The notes under the pieces: generated by a model
Databases searched by the model: none
What the model saw: only the letters and a program-made list of their open reading frames with translations
Told to the model about the DNA's origin: nothing
Assembly: GCA_963842505.1 (NCBI GenBank)
Contig: CAWJGZ010000001.1
Location: 372,001 to 436,000, forward strand
Direction: 5' to 3'
DNA: 64,000 bases
Origin: PALSA-129 sp963842505
Lineage (GTDB): Bacteria > Acidobacteriota > Terriglobia > Bryobacterales > Bryobacteraceae
Shown: positions 1 to 6,673 of the stretch, piece by piece
Position numbering within the stretch: position 1 is the stretch's first letter
Layout of the letters: each line of letters opens with the position of its first letter
Translations under genes and position numbers: made by a program

Positions 1-1769
1 TTGATGTGCGCGATCTCCGGCTCGCGCGTCAGCTCGCTGGCCGCGAAGGTCACCGCTACTTTGCTCGCCGCGGCCGATGCCTGGGCCACGGTTTCCGGGA
101 TGTCCTTAGGCGCCTGGCACGCACCGCACACAAAGACGCCCGCCGCGTTGGTTTCCACCGGACGCAGCTTGGGGTGCGATTCCAGCAGGAAGCCGAACTC
201 GTCCGAACCCACGTTGAGCTTTTGCGCCAGGTCCGCGATGCCGTCGGCCGGCCGCATGGCCGCCGCCAGCACCACCATGTCGGCCTCGATCGTGACCGGA
301 ATCCCGGCCAGCGTATCGGCGCCCCGCACGATCAGCTTGCCGTTCTCCTCGGTGACCTTGGAAACGCGCCCGCGGTAGTATTTCGCGCCGTCCTGCTCGA
401 TGGCGCGCCGCACAAATTCGTCGTATCCCTTGCCGCCGGAACGGATGTCCATGTAAAAAACATGCGCCTCGCCGGAATGCACTTTATGCTTGTACAGCAT
501 GGTGTGCTTGGCGGTGTACATGCAGCAGATCTTGGAGCAGTACGGCAGCCCCTTGGCGTTATCGCGCGATCCCACGCAGGAAATGAAGACCACCTTCTGC
601 GGAATCTTCCCGTCCGACGGCCGTTTCAGTTCCCCGTTGGTCGGACCGGAGGCGGAGATCAGCCGCTCGAACTGCAGCGAGTCGATCACGTCCTTATACT
701 TGCCGTAGCCGTATTCGCCGTAGCCGCGGATCTTGGCCGAATTCTGTTCGCGGCCGATGCTGTAGAGCTTGTAGCCGGTGGCCACTACAATCGCGCCTAC
801 CTGCTCCTCTACCACCCGGTCCTTATCCTGGAAGTTGATGGCGCCGGGCGCGCATTTCTTCTCGCACAGCCCGCAGCCGTTGCGGATGATCTTTGCGCAA
901 ATCTTCTTGTCGATCACGGGCCGCGCCGGCACCGCCTGCGGAAACGGCATGTAGATGGCCGGACGCATACCCATGCCGTAATCGAATTCGCTGGGGTTGC
1001 GTTTCAACGGGCAGACCTTGGAGCACTCGCCGCAACCGGTGCACTTGGTCATGTCCACGTAGCGCGCCTTCTGGCGAATCCCAACCTTGAAGTTGCCGAC
1101 GAACCCTTCCACCGTCTCCACTTCCGAGTAGGTGTAGAGGCGGATGCGCGGATGCTGTCCGGCTTCCACCATGCGGGGCGTCAGAATGCACTGCGAGCAA
1201 TCGAGAGTGGGAAAAGTCTCCGAGAGGCCCGCCATCTTGCCGCCGATCGAAGGCTCGCGCTCCACCAGCACCACTTCGTAGCCCGAATCCGCAATGTCCA
1301 GAGCCGCCTGGATGCCGGCCACTCCGCCGCCGATCACCAGCGCCCGCCGGGTTACCGGAACGCGGATCGGGTCGAGTTTCCGGTCGTACCGCACCTTGGC
1401 GCACGCCAACCGGATCAAGTCGATGGCTTTTTGGGTGGCCTGGTCCCGGTCCTGGTGCACCCAACTGCACTGCTCGCGGATGTTAGCCATTTCCAGCAGG
1501 TAAGGGTTGAGCCCCGCCGCGGCCACGGTGCGCCGGAAGGTCTTCAAATGCATGTGCGGCGAACAGGAGGCCACCACCACGCCATCCAGTTTCTCGGCGG
1601 CGATCTTTTCGCGAATCATCGCCTGCCCCGGATCCGAGCACATGTACTTGTAGTGCTGCGCGCAACTCACTCCGGGCCAGCCGGCGGCGGCATCCACCAC
1701 TTTCTGGACATCCACCGTGCGCGCGATGTTCTCGCCGCACCAGCATACGAAAACGCCGATCCGGGACAT
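1..1769 (-). CDS. hdrA: Heterodisulfide reductase subunit A-like flavoprotein (3' end cut by window edge)
   Basis: An FAD and iron-sulfur protein that in Hdr complexes carries the flavin where electrons are split or merged. About 589 residues are visible and the C-terminus, where a final ferredoxin domain is usual, lies outside the window. Visible features are the N-terminal CWCGEN motif (residues 9-14), an FAD-binding GGGVAGIQAALD (about 147-158), a 4Fe-4S motif CTGCGECSKVCP (about 243-254), further cysteines in NGCGLCEKKCAPG, and YCSKICCMY. The ATG at 1769 overlaps the hdrB stop (ATGA), so the order of transcription is hdrC-hdrB-hdrA. The electron donor and acceptor are unknown; FlxABCD or MvhD-like partners might lie left of the window. 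The family call is firm, the physiological reaction is inference. Confidence 0.9.
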   Translation of the reverse strand, partial: MSRIGVFVCWCGENIARTVDVQKVVDAAAGWPGVSCAQHYKYMCSDPGQAMIREKIAAEKLDGVVVASCSPHMHLKTFRRTVAAAGLNPYLLEMANIREQCSWVHQDRDQATQKAIDLIRLACAKVRYDRKLDPIRVPVTRRALVIGGGVAGIQAALDIADSGYEVVLVEREPSIGGKMAGLSETFPTLDCSQCILTPRMVEAGQHPRIRLYTYSEVETVEGFVGNFKVGIRQKARYVDMTKCTGCGECSKVCPLKRNPSEFDYGMGMRPAIYMPFPQAVPARPVIDKKICAKIIRNGCGLCEKKCAPGAINFQDKDRVVEEQVGAIVVATGYKLYSIGREQNSAKIRGYGEYGYGKYKDVIDSLQFERLISASGPTNGELKRPSDGKIPQKVVFISCVGSRDNAKGLPYCSKICCMYTAKHTMLYKHKVHSGEAHVFYMDIRSGGKGYDEFVRRAIEQDGAKYYRGRVSKVTEENGKLIVRGADTLAGIPVTIEADMVVLAAAMRPADGIADLAQKLNVGSDEFGFLLESHPKLRPVETNAAGVFVCGACQAPKDIPETVAQASAAASKVAVTFAASELTREPEIAHI

Positions 1770-2617
1770 CAGTTCTTGCCTCCCACGACGAAGTGCCTGT
1801 CTACCCCCAACTCGGTGGTGCTCAAACCCAGCGCCATGCCTACCATGTCCGACAGGTAGTAAACCGGCAGATTCAGCTTCCTCCCGAGAGACTCTTCGAT
1901 GGCGCTCTGCTTCATATCCAGGTTCACGTGGCACATGGGGCAAGCCGTCACCAGGCAGTTCGCGCCGTGCGATGCGGCATTCGTCAGAATGCGGCCGGAA
2001 AGTTCCAGCACGGTTTCCGTTTTCGCCATCGTCATGCCGGCCCCGCAGCACTCGGTTTTGCAGCTCCACTCGACCGGCTTGGCGCCCAGAGCGGACACCA
2101 CCGCCTCCATGGATTGCGGCTGTTCCGCGTCGTCGAAGTCCACCACCGTGGGTGGCCTTACCAGCAGGCAACCGTAGTAACAGGCCGGTTTGAGGTCCTG
2201 CAGCGGCTTCCGGACCGCACCCTTCAGGCGATCCAACCCGATGAGTTGAAAGACCTGTATGAGGTTGAGCACGCGCGGGCCGCTGCCGGCTTCGGCTTCC
2301 ACCATGCTCGATATCTCTTCGCGGAGCCTCTGGTCCGACGCCATGGCCTGTTCGGCGCGGAGCAATTGCATGGAACACATGGGGCAGGGCGCCAGCATCT
2401 CGGCATGGCCCTGGAGGTGGGCCAGCGCGAGGTTGCGCGCCGGCAGTGCGATGGCAAGCTTGTGATTCAGCGAGTGCGCGGCAGTGGCGCCGCAGCAGAT
2501 CCAGTCGTCGATCTCCGCGAGCGCAACGCCCAGCGCCCCGAGACAAGCGCGCAGCGACTGCTCGTAATCGTTCGAAGAACCGTGCAGCGCGCAACCGGGA
2601 TAGTAGCCGAGGTTCAT
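1769..2617 (-). CDS. hdrB: Heterodisulfide reductase subunit B (CCG-domain iron-sulfur protein)
   Basis: The 282-residue catalytic subunit of an Hdr-like complex. In characterised HdrB, two CCG domains bind non-cubane 4Fe-4S clusters that cleave a heterodisulfide. Both cysteine-rich repeats are present: YYPGC, DWICCGA and CPMCSMQ in the first half, CYYGC, ECCGAGM and CPMCHVN in the second. The length is normal. The start overlaps the hdrC stop by 4 bp and the stop overlaps the hdrA start, so the three genes are translationally coupled. The substrate in a non-methanogen is unknown. Confidence 0.92.
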   Translation of the reverse strand: MNLGYYPGCALHGSSNDYEQSLRACLGALGVALAEIDDWICCGATAAHSLNHKLAIALPARNLALAHLQGHAEMLAPCPMCSMQLLRAEQAMASDQRLREEISSMVEAEAGSGPRVLNLIQVFQLIGLDRLKGAVRKPLQDLKPACYYGCLLVRPPTVVDFDDAEQPQSMEAVVSALGAKPVEWSCKTECCGAGMTMAKTETVLELSGRILTNAASHGANCLVTACPMCHVNLDMKQSAIEESLGRKLNLPVYYLSDMVGMALGLSTTELGVDRHFVVGGKN

Positions 2618-3189
2618 TGGGCGCTCCCCTTCCCGGCGCGCGCGAAGATCCGCGCCACCACGCCGCGGTCTTTGGCCTGTTCGGGCGCCAGGTGAAGCTT
2701 GCGCCGCTTGCTGAGCTGCGGGGCAAGCCCCGCGTCGCTGAACAGAAATGGCAAACTGCGGTCCCTCCAGAAAACCGCGCCCTTAAAGGCGGCGATCAGT
2801 TCAATCTCATTCAAACGCCCATGGCGCCGGATGTTATCCAAAAAAGCGCGCTGGAAAAGCACCGTCCGCCGCTCGGCCGGCGAGGCCGTGCCGCGCTCGA
2901 ACGCAAGCTGCCGCAGCGCGTCCATCACGGCGGCGCAATCCACGCGCTTGGGGCAGCGCGCGGTGCACGTCTGGCACGAAACACATTGCCAGATGGAATT
3001 GGCGCGCAACGCGGAATCGCTGTCACCGAGCTGAAGCAGCCGGATCAGCCGGGTCGGCGGCACGTCCATATGTGCCGCGACCGGGCATCCCGCCGTGCAT
3101 TTGCCGCACTGGTAACACTCCGACAGCCGCGTCTGACTCAGGGATTCTATTTCTAAGCTGGCTGGCTCCGAACCGGAAGTGGCTTCCAT
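2614..3189 (-). CDS. hdrC: Heterodisulfide reductase subunit C (2x 4Fe-4S ferredoxin)
   Basis: A 191-residue electron-transfer subunit linking HdrA to HdrB. Two ferredoxin motifs are visible, CYQCGKCTAGCP near residue 20 and CVSCQTCTARCP near residue 70, followed by a helical C-terminal part typical of HdrC. It is the first gene of the hdrCBA unit. The 127 bp upstream contain an AT-rich stretch with a short inverted repeat (GGATAT at 3216-3221, ATATCC at 3232-3237) that could be a promoter or operator, though nothing more definite can be said. No membrane HdrE or HdrD partner is next to it. Confidence 0.9.
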   Translation of the reverse strand: MEATSGSEPASLEIESLSQTRLSECYQCGKCTAGCPVAAHMDVPPTRLIRLLQLGDSDSALRANSIWQCVSCQTCTARCPKRVDCAAVMDALRQLAFERGTASPAERRTVLFQRAFLDNIRRHGRLNEIELIAAFKGAVFWRDRSLPFLFSDAGLAPQLSKRRKLHLAPEQAKDRGVVARIFARAGKGSAQ

Positions 3190-3316
3190 TAAAATGCAGT
3201 CCTATCGCATATTTAGGATATAGAGATATGAATATCCAATACCTTAGCTCCCTTCGCTACCGAAGGCAACGCACACAGCCTTTTCTCATGCGACTCAGCT
3301 TACCTGACGGCGGTAC

Positions 3317-3562
3317 TCACAGAGGGCGGCCGGCCTTGGCCAAGTGTCGCAGCAGGGCGCCGCAGACCGCTACGCAGTCGGCATCGGGATCGGGAGCTTT
3401 GAGAGCTCGCAAGAGGCTGTCGAGCAGTTCGCGGCGCTCCTTTTCCAGGCTGGTGAGAGCGCAGCCCGGCGGACGCCATTCGGTAAAGACGAATTCCGGG
3501 GTGTAGATACACCGGATGGTTTCTACGGCGGGAAGCTCGGCTTCACTGATTGGGCGGCTCAA
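3317..3562 (-). CDS. Hypothetical 81-residue protein
   Basis: A short open frame starting with TTG, with a purine-rich GAGGTGAGGA directly upstream that could act as a ribosome-binding site. The composition (acidic N-terminus, a stretch ETIRCIYTPEFVFTEW, then a helical, Leu- and Arg-rich tail) looks protein-like rather than antisense noise. It lies on the same strand as hdrC and 127 bp upstream of it. I do not recognise a family. A competing plus-strand frame over the same DNA has no ribosome-binding site and looks less protein-like. Confidence 0.45.
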   Translation of the reverse strand: MSRPISEAELPAVETIRCIYTPEFVFTEWRPPGCALTSLEKERRELLDSLLRALKAPDPDADCVAVCGALLRHLAKAGRPL

Positions 3563-3606
3563 TCCTCACCTCTAGTAGTGCATATCGGACGCGCTTTCCG
3601 GTGTAT

Positions 3607-3634
3607 TAATGTCCTGACGCCAAGCCGCCGATAA
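3607..3634 (+). promoter_or_regulatory. Putative sigma-28 (FliA) promoter for flbD-motA-motB
   Basis: GCCGATAA at 3627-3634 matches the FliA -10 consensus exactly. TAATGTCC at 3607-3614 is a partial match (5 of 8) to the -35 TAAAGTTT, with a 12-nt gap against the usual 11. Transcription would begin close to 3641, just ahead of the flbD ATG at 3651. Motor genes are classic late flagellar genes, which fits. Confidence 0.6.
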
Positions 3635-3650
3635 GGTTTATGAAGAGCCC

Positions 3651-3926
3651 ATGATCCGGCTGACTCGCCTGAATCGCGCTCCCATGGTCCTGAACGCCGA
3701 TCTGATCGAACATATCGACGTGACGCCGGATACCGTAATCACGCTGACCACCGGACAGATTCTGCGCGTGCGGGAGACCGCCGAAGAAGTGGTGCGGCGC
3801 ATCGTCGAATTCCGGCGCCGCATTTTCTCGCCCGCCGGCGATCCCTCCGGACTGTGCGATTCTGCCGATCCGGCCGAAGACCTGGAGCAGCCCAGGCCCC
3901 AGGAGGAAAGCCAGAACCCAACCTAA
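3651..3926 (+). CDS. flbD: FlbD/SwrD-family flagellar protein
   Basis: A 91-residue protein. The first 65 residues are the FlbD/SwrD domain: MIRLTRLN, NADLIEHID, TPDTVITLTTGQ and a C-terminal helix with ETAEEVVRRI. In Bacillus, SwrD raises flagellar motor power, and the gene commonly sits before motA as it does here. The tail (residues 66-91) is Pro-, Asp- and Glu-rich and probably disordered. motA starts 7 bp downstream, so the genes form one unit. This short cytosolic family is not to be confused with the Caulobacter regulator of the same name. Confidence 0.88.
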   Translation: MIRLTRLNRAPMVLNADLIEHIDVTPDTVITLTTGQILRVRETAEEVVRRIVEFRRRIFSPAGDPSGLCDSADPAEDLEQPRPQEESQNPT

Positions 3927-3932
3927 TTCCCC

Positions 3933-4805
3933 ATGGCAGCCGCTCCTCAACCCGCTCCCCAAGCCCCCCACGCCGCTAAAGCGCCTCCGCGGAGGGCGGC
4001 GCTCCGGCCGGACTTCTCCACGCTGGCGGGAATCGCCGTGGCGCTCTGCGGCATCATTGGAGGCCTGCTGCTGGAAAAAGGCAACATCCAGGACGTGGCC
4101 CAGGGCACCGCCGCCATGATCGTGCTGGGCGGTACCCTGGGCGCGGTCCTGGTGACTACGCCCCTGCCGGTTTTCCTGCGAGCCGTCAAGGGCTTGCGAT
4201 GGGCCTTCGTGGAACAAGCCAGCTCCCCCAAGGCCACTATCGAATCCCTCATTCAATACGCCACCAAGGCGCGCAAGAACGGAATCGTCAGCCTGGAGAA
4301 CGAGACGGCCGCCATCCCCGACCCGTTCCTCCGCAGGGCCCTCGACCTGGCGGTGGATGGCACCGACCTGCAGGAACTCCGCCAAATGATGGAGTTAGAC
4401 ATCGGTGTCAGCGAGCACACCCGCGAGGCGGAGGCCAAGGTGTGGGAAGCGGCCGGCGGCTATGCCCCGACTATCGGGATCATCGGCGCCGTAATGGGGC
4501 TGATCCAGGTAATGAAACACCTGGAAGACATCACGGCCGTGGGCCATGGCATCGCCGTGGCCTTCGTGGCCACGGTATACGGAGTGGGATCGGCCAACAT
4601 TTTCTTCCTGCCGGTGGCCAACAAACTCAAAGCGCGCATGCGCGATGCCTCGCTGCGCAAGGAGATGATCCTTGAGGGGGTGGTGGGAATTATCGAAGGT
4701 CTGAACCCCACGTTGATCCGCATGAAGCTCGCAGCCTACGACCAGGAGCCGTCGAAATCCGGCAAGCCCAAAGCCGGACCACAGTCGGCCTCGCTGCGGA
4801 CCTAG
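3933..4805 (+). CDS. motA: Flagellar motor stator protein MotA
   Basis: A 290-residue inner-membrane stator subunit that with MotB forms the ion channel turning the flagellar rotor. Four membrane segments can be placed: two near residues 30-70 (GIAVALCGIIGGLLL and AAMIVLGGTLGAVLV) and two near 180-220 (APTIGIIGAVMGLI and GIAVAFVATVYGVGSANIFFL). Between them is the long cytoplasmic loop with the charged residues that contact FliG. The N-terminus is a Pro- and Ala-rich extension of about 25 residues before the first helix. motB follows after 10 bp. The MotA/PomA family call is secure; whether the ion is proton or sodium is not decidable here. Confidence 0.95.
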   Translation: MAAAPQPAPQAPHAAKAPPRRAALRPDFSTLAGIAVALCGIIGGLLLEKGNIQDVAQGTAAMIVLGGTLGAVLVTTPLPVFLRAVKGLRWAFVEQASSPKATIESLIQYATKARKNGIVSLENETAAIPDPFLRRALDLAVDGTDLQELRQMMELDIGVSEHTREAEAKVWEAAGGYAPTIGIIGAVMGLIQVMKHLEDITAVGHGIAVAFVATVYGVGSANIFFLPVANKLKARMRDASLRKEMILEGVVGIIEGLNPTLIRMKLAAYDQEPSKSGKPKAGPQSASLRT

Positions 4806-4815
4806 GAAGAACGAG

Positions 4816-5613
4816 ATGCGACACAAGCGGGCGGGCGAGCCCGAAAATCACGAGCGCTGGATGGTCTCCTATGCCGATTTCATCACCCTGCTTTTCGCGT
4901 TCTTCGTCGTGATGTTCGCCTCCACGCAATCCGATAAGCTCAAGGCCAAGGAGGTTTCCGACTCGGTGCGCGAGGCGCTGGAACACGGCCAGTTCAGCGC
5001 CGCCATCTCCACCGTTCTGGGCCGCGGCAGGCAGCAGGACAACCGCTCGCCGGTCAACTCCGGCCGCGCCGATCCATCGAAAAACCCTCCAACTAAGCCG
5101 CCGCAACCGCCGGCCGACCTGGCCAAGTCTCTCGCCCGGCTGCAGAACGGCCTGGAGGCGGAATTGCATGCCGGCAAGATCGGGATCCGGCTGGAAGGGC
5201 GCGGCCTGATCATCAGCCTGCGGGAAGCCGCCTTTTTCGCTTCGGGCGACGACAGCGTGGCTGCCGCCAGCATTCCGATTCTGGCCAAGGTGGCGGCGGA
5301 ACTGCAGGAATCGTCCAATCCGCTGCGGCTGGAAGGCTACACCGATGCGGTCCCTATCCACAATTCGCGGTTCCGTAGCAACTGGGAGCTATCGACCGCG
5401 CGCTCGATCGCCATGCTGGAAATGCTGCGCCAGCGCTTCCAGATCGCGCCGGAGCGGATGGCCGTGGTGGGCTACGCCGAGAACGCGCCGGTGGATACCA
5501 ACGAAACCGAAGAAGGCCGGGCCCACAACCGCCGCGTCGATCTGGTGGTGCTTTCAACTGAGGGCCAGAAGGCCGAGCCGGGCTCCGCTGCGGCGGCTGT
5601 GCGCAACCCGTAA
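4816..5613 (+). CDS. motB: Flagellar motor stator protein MotB
   Basis: 265 residues. The N-terminal WMVSYADFITLLFAFFVVMF is the single transmembrane helix holding the ion-binding aspartate of MotB. A Pro-rich linker follows, then a C-terminal OmpA-like peptidoglycan-binding domain (LRLEGYTDAVPI, NWELSTARS, VVGYAENAPV, NRRVDLVVL). It anchors the stator to the cell wall. It lies 10 bp after motA and is the last gene before the strong terminator at 5666-5698. Confidence 0.95.
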   Translation: MRHKRAGEPENHERWMVSYADFITLLFAFFVVMFASTQSDKLKAKEVSDSVREALEHGQFSAAISTVLGRGRQQDNRSPVNSGRADPSKNPPTKPPQPPADLAKSLARLQNGLEAELHAGKIGIRLEGRGLIISLREAAFFASGDDSVAAASIPILAKVAAELQESSNPLRLEGYTDAVPIHNSRFRSNWELSTARSIAMLEMLRQRFQIAPERMAVVGYAENAPVDTNETEEGRAHNRRVDLVVLSTEGQKAEPGSAAAAVRNP

Positions 5614-5665
5614 GGCGGGAAGGAATTTTCACCCCCGAGTCGAACATGCTCGACGCACAGAAAAA

Positions 5666-5698
5666 AAGGAGCCGGCGGACAGAGCCGCGGCTCCTTTC
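5666..5698. terminator. Bidirectional rho-independent terminator between motB and ompA-like gene
   Basis: A perfect 10-bp stem (AAAGGAGCCG at 5666-5675, CGGCTCCTTT at 5689-5698) with a 13-nt loop. Read on the minus strand it is followed by seven T (complement of the A-run at 5662-5668). On the plus strand the tail is a shorter TTTC. It sits between the convergent genes motB and the OmpA lipoprotein. Confidence 0.88.
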
Positions 5699-5727
5699 AA
5701 TCGAGGAGGTGTGCTCGATGGAATCTC

Positions 5728-6495
5728 TTACTGGTTGCCCGTTCCGCTCAAGGATCCGGCAACCGCATCGGCGCTGAAAGCCGTCACTTCCACGCGCCGG
5801 TTCTTGGCGCGCGCCGCGGCAGTTTTGCCTTCGTCCACGGGCTTGGAATCGCCCAGTCCAACCACGTGAATCAGGTACACCGGAATGTCGTGCTTGGCCA
5901 CCAGGTATTCCACCACGGCGTTGGCGCGTTTCCGGCTGAGCTCTTCGTTATAGTCCTTGGGGCCGGTGCTGTCGGTGAAGCCTTCCACCGCGATCTGGAA
6001 GCGCTTGCTGCTCTTGATCCCCTCGGCGAACTTGTCGAGTTCGCTCTGGGCTTCGCTGCTCAGCGCAAATTTGGCCAGCCCGAACTGCACGCTGACGCTG
6101 TTCTGCAATTTGTAATCGTCGATGTTGGCCACCACATTCCGCATCCCCGCCAGCACCTGATTGGCCCGATTCATGGCGTCACCGGCATGCTGGTCCGCTG
6201 TTGCGGCGTGTTGATCCGCGGCGGCGGCATGTTGATCGGCGGCGGCAGCATGCTGGTCGGCACTGGCTGCGCGTTCCTGCGCCGCGCTGATGCCGCGCGT
6301 CGCCTTGTCGTCAACTTGCTTCACCTCGTTGCGGGTGTCCTCAATCTGTTGGCCGTTTTGGGTGGTCTGCTGGCCCACCTGATCCACCTTGGCCTGGATG
6401 GGGGCTGTAGTATTCTGTACGTACTTCTTGGTGGCACAACCGCCGCAAAGCAGGGTGCTCGCCAGAATGCACGTAGTCGCTAGGAAAGCTCGCAT
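5728..6495 (-). CDS. OmpA-family lipoprotein with ADQHA heptad repeats
   Basis: The start is taken at MRAFLATTC (6495), eight residues inside a longer frame, because it gives a proper lipoprotein signal with lipobox LLCGGC. After the lipidated cysteine come a Gln- and Asp-rich helix (KVDQVGQQTTQNGQQIED), four near-identical heptads (ADQHA core), and a C-terminal OmpA-like peptidoglycan-binding domain (VEGFTDSTGP, YNEELSRKRANAVV, NRRVEVTAF). It probably anchors the outer membrane to peptidoglycan through an Ala-rich coiled coil. It is convergent with motB and not evidently part of the flagellar set. The exact role is unknown. Confidence 0.9.
   Translation of the reverse strand: MRAFLATTCILASTLLCGGCATKKYVQNTTAPIQAKVDQVGQQTTQNGQQIEDTRNEVKQVDDKATRGISAAQERAASADQHAAAADQHAAAADQHAATADQHAGDAMNRANQVLAGMRNVVANIDDYKLQNSVSVQFGLAKFALSSEAQSELDKFAEGIKSSKRFQIAVEGFTDSTGPKDYNEELSRKRANAVVEYLVAKHDIPVYLIHVVGLGDSKPVDEGKTAAARAKNRRVEVTAFSADAVAGSLSGTGNQ
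6184..6267 (-). repeat. Four 21-bp tandem repeats coding alanine-rich heptads
   Basis: Four consecutive 21-bp units within the OmpA-family lipoprotein encode ASADQHA, AAADQHA, AAADQHA and ATADQHA. The units differ at several third positions, so they are not a very recent expansion. Regular Ala at heptad positions suggests an alanine-zipper coiled coil like that of Lpp. Confidence 0.85.
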
Positions 6496-6673
6496 AGTCT
6501 CGTGAAACCTCGCCAGCATTGTAGCAATCGTAGGGCCGTTGCGATAAGCCCATTGCCTTCACCACTGCCGCGCCAAAGCCTTGGCTGGCGCATTCCCCTC
6601 CGCGATGTAAGGATTGCAGGGCGTGAAAAATGTACGCAATCACACCCGCACCGTCCCCGCTGGTGGGGGCTTC

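Noticed and set aside
6..1859. 617-codon open frame on the plus strand over hdrA
   Set aside because: It is antisense to hdrA, whose cysteine and FAD motifs are unmistakable; its own translation is Arg/His-rich without motifs. High GC makes such antisense frames common here.
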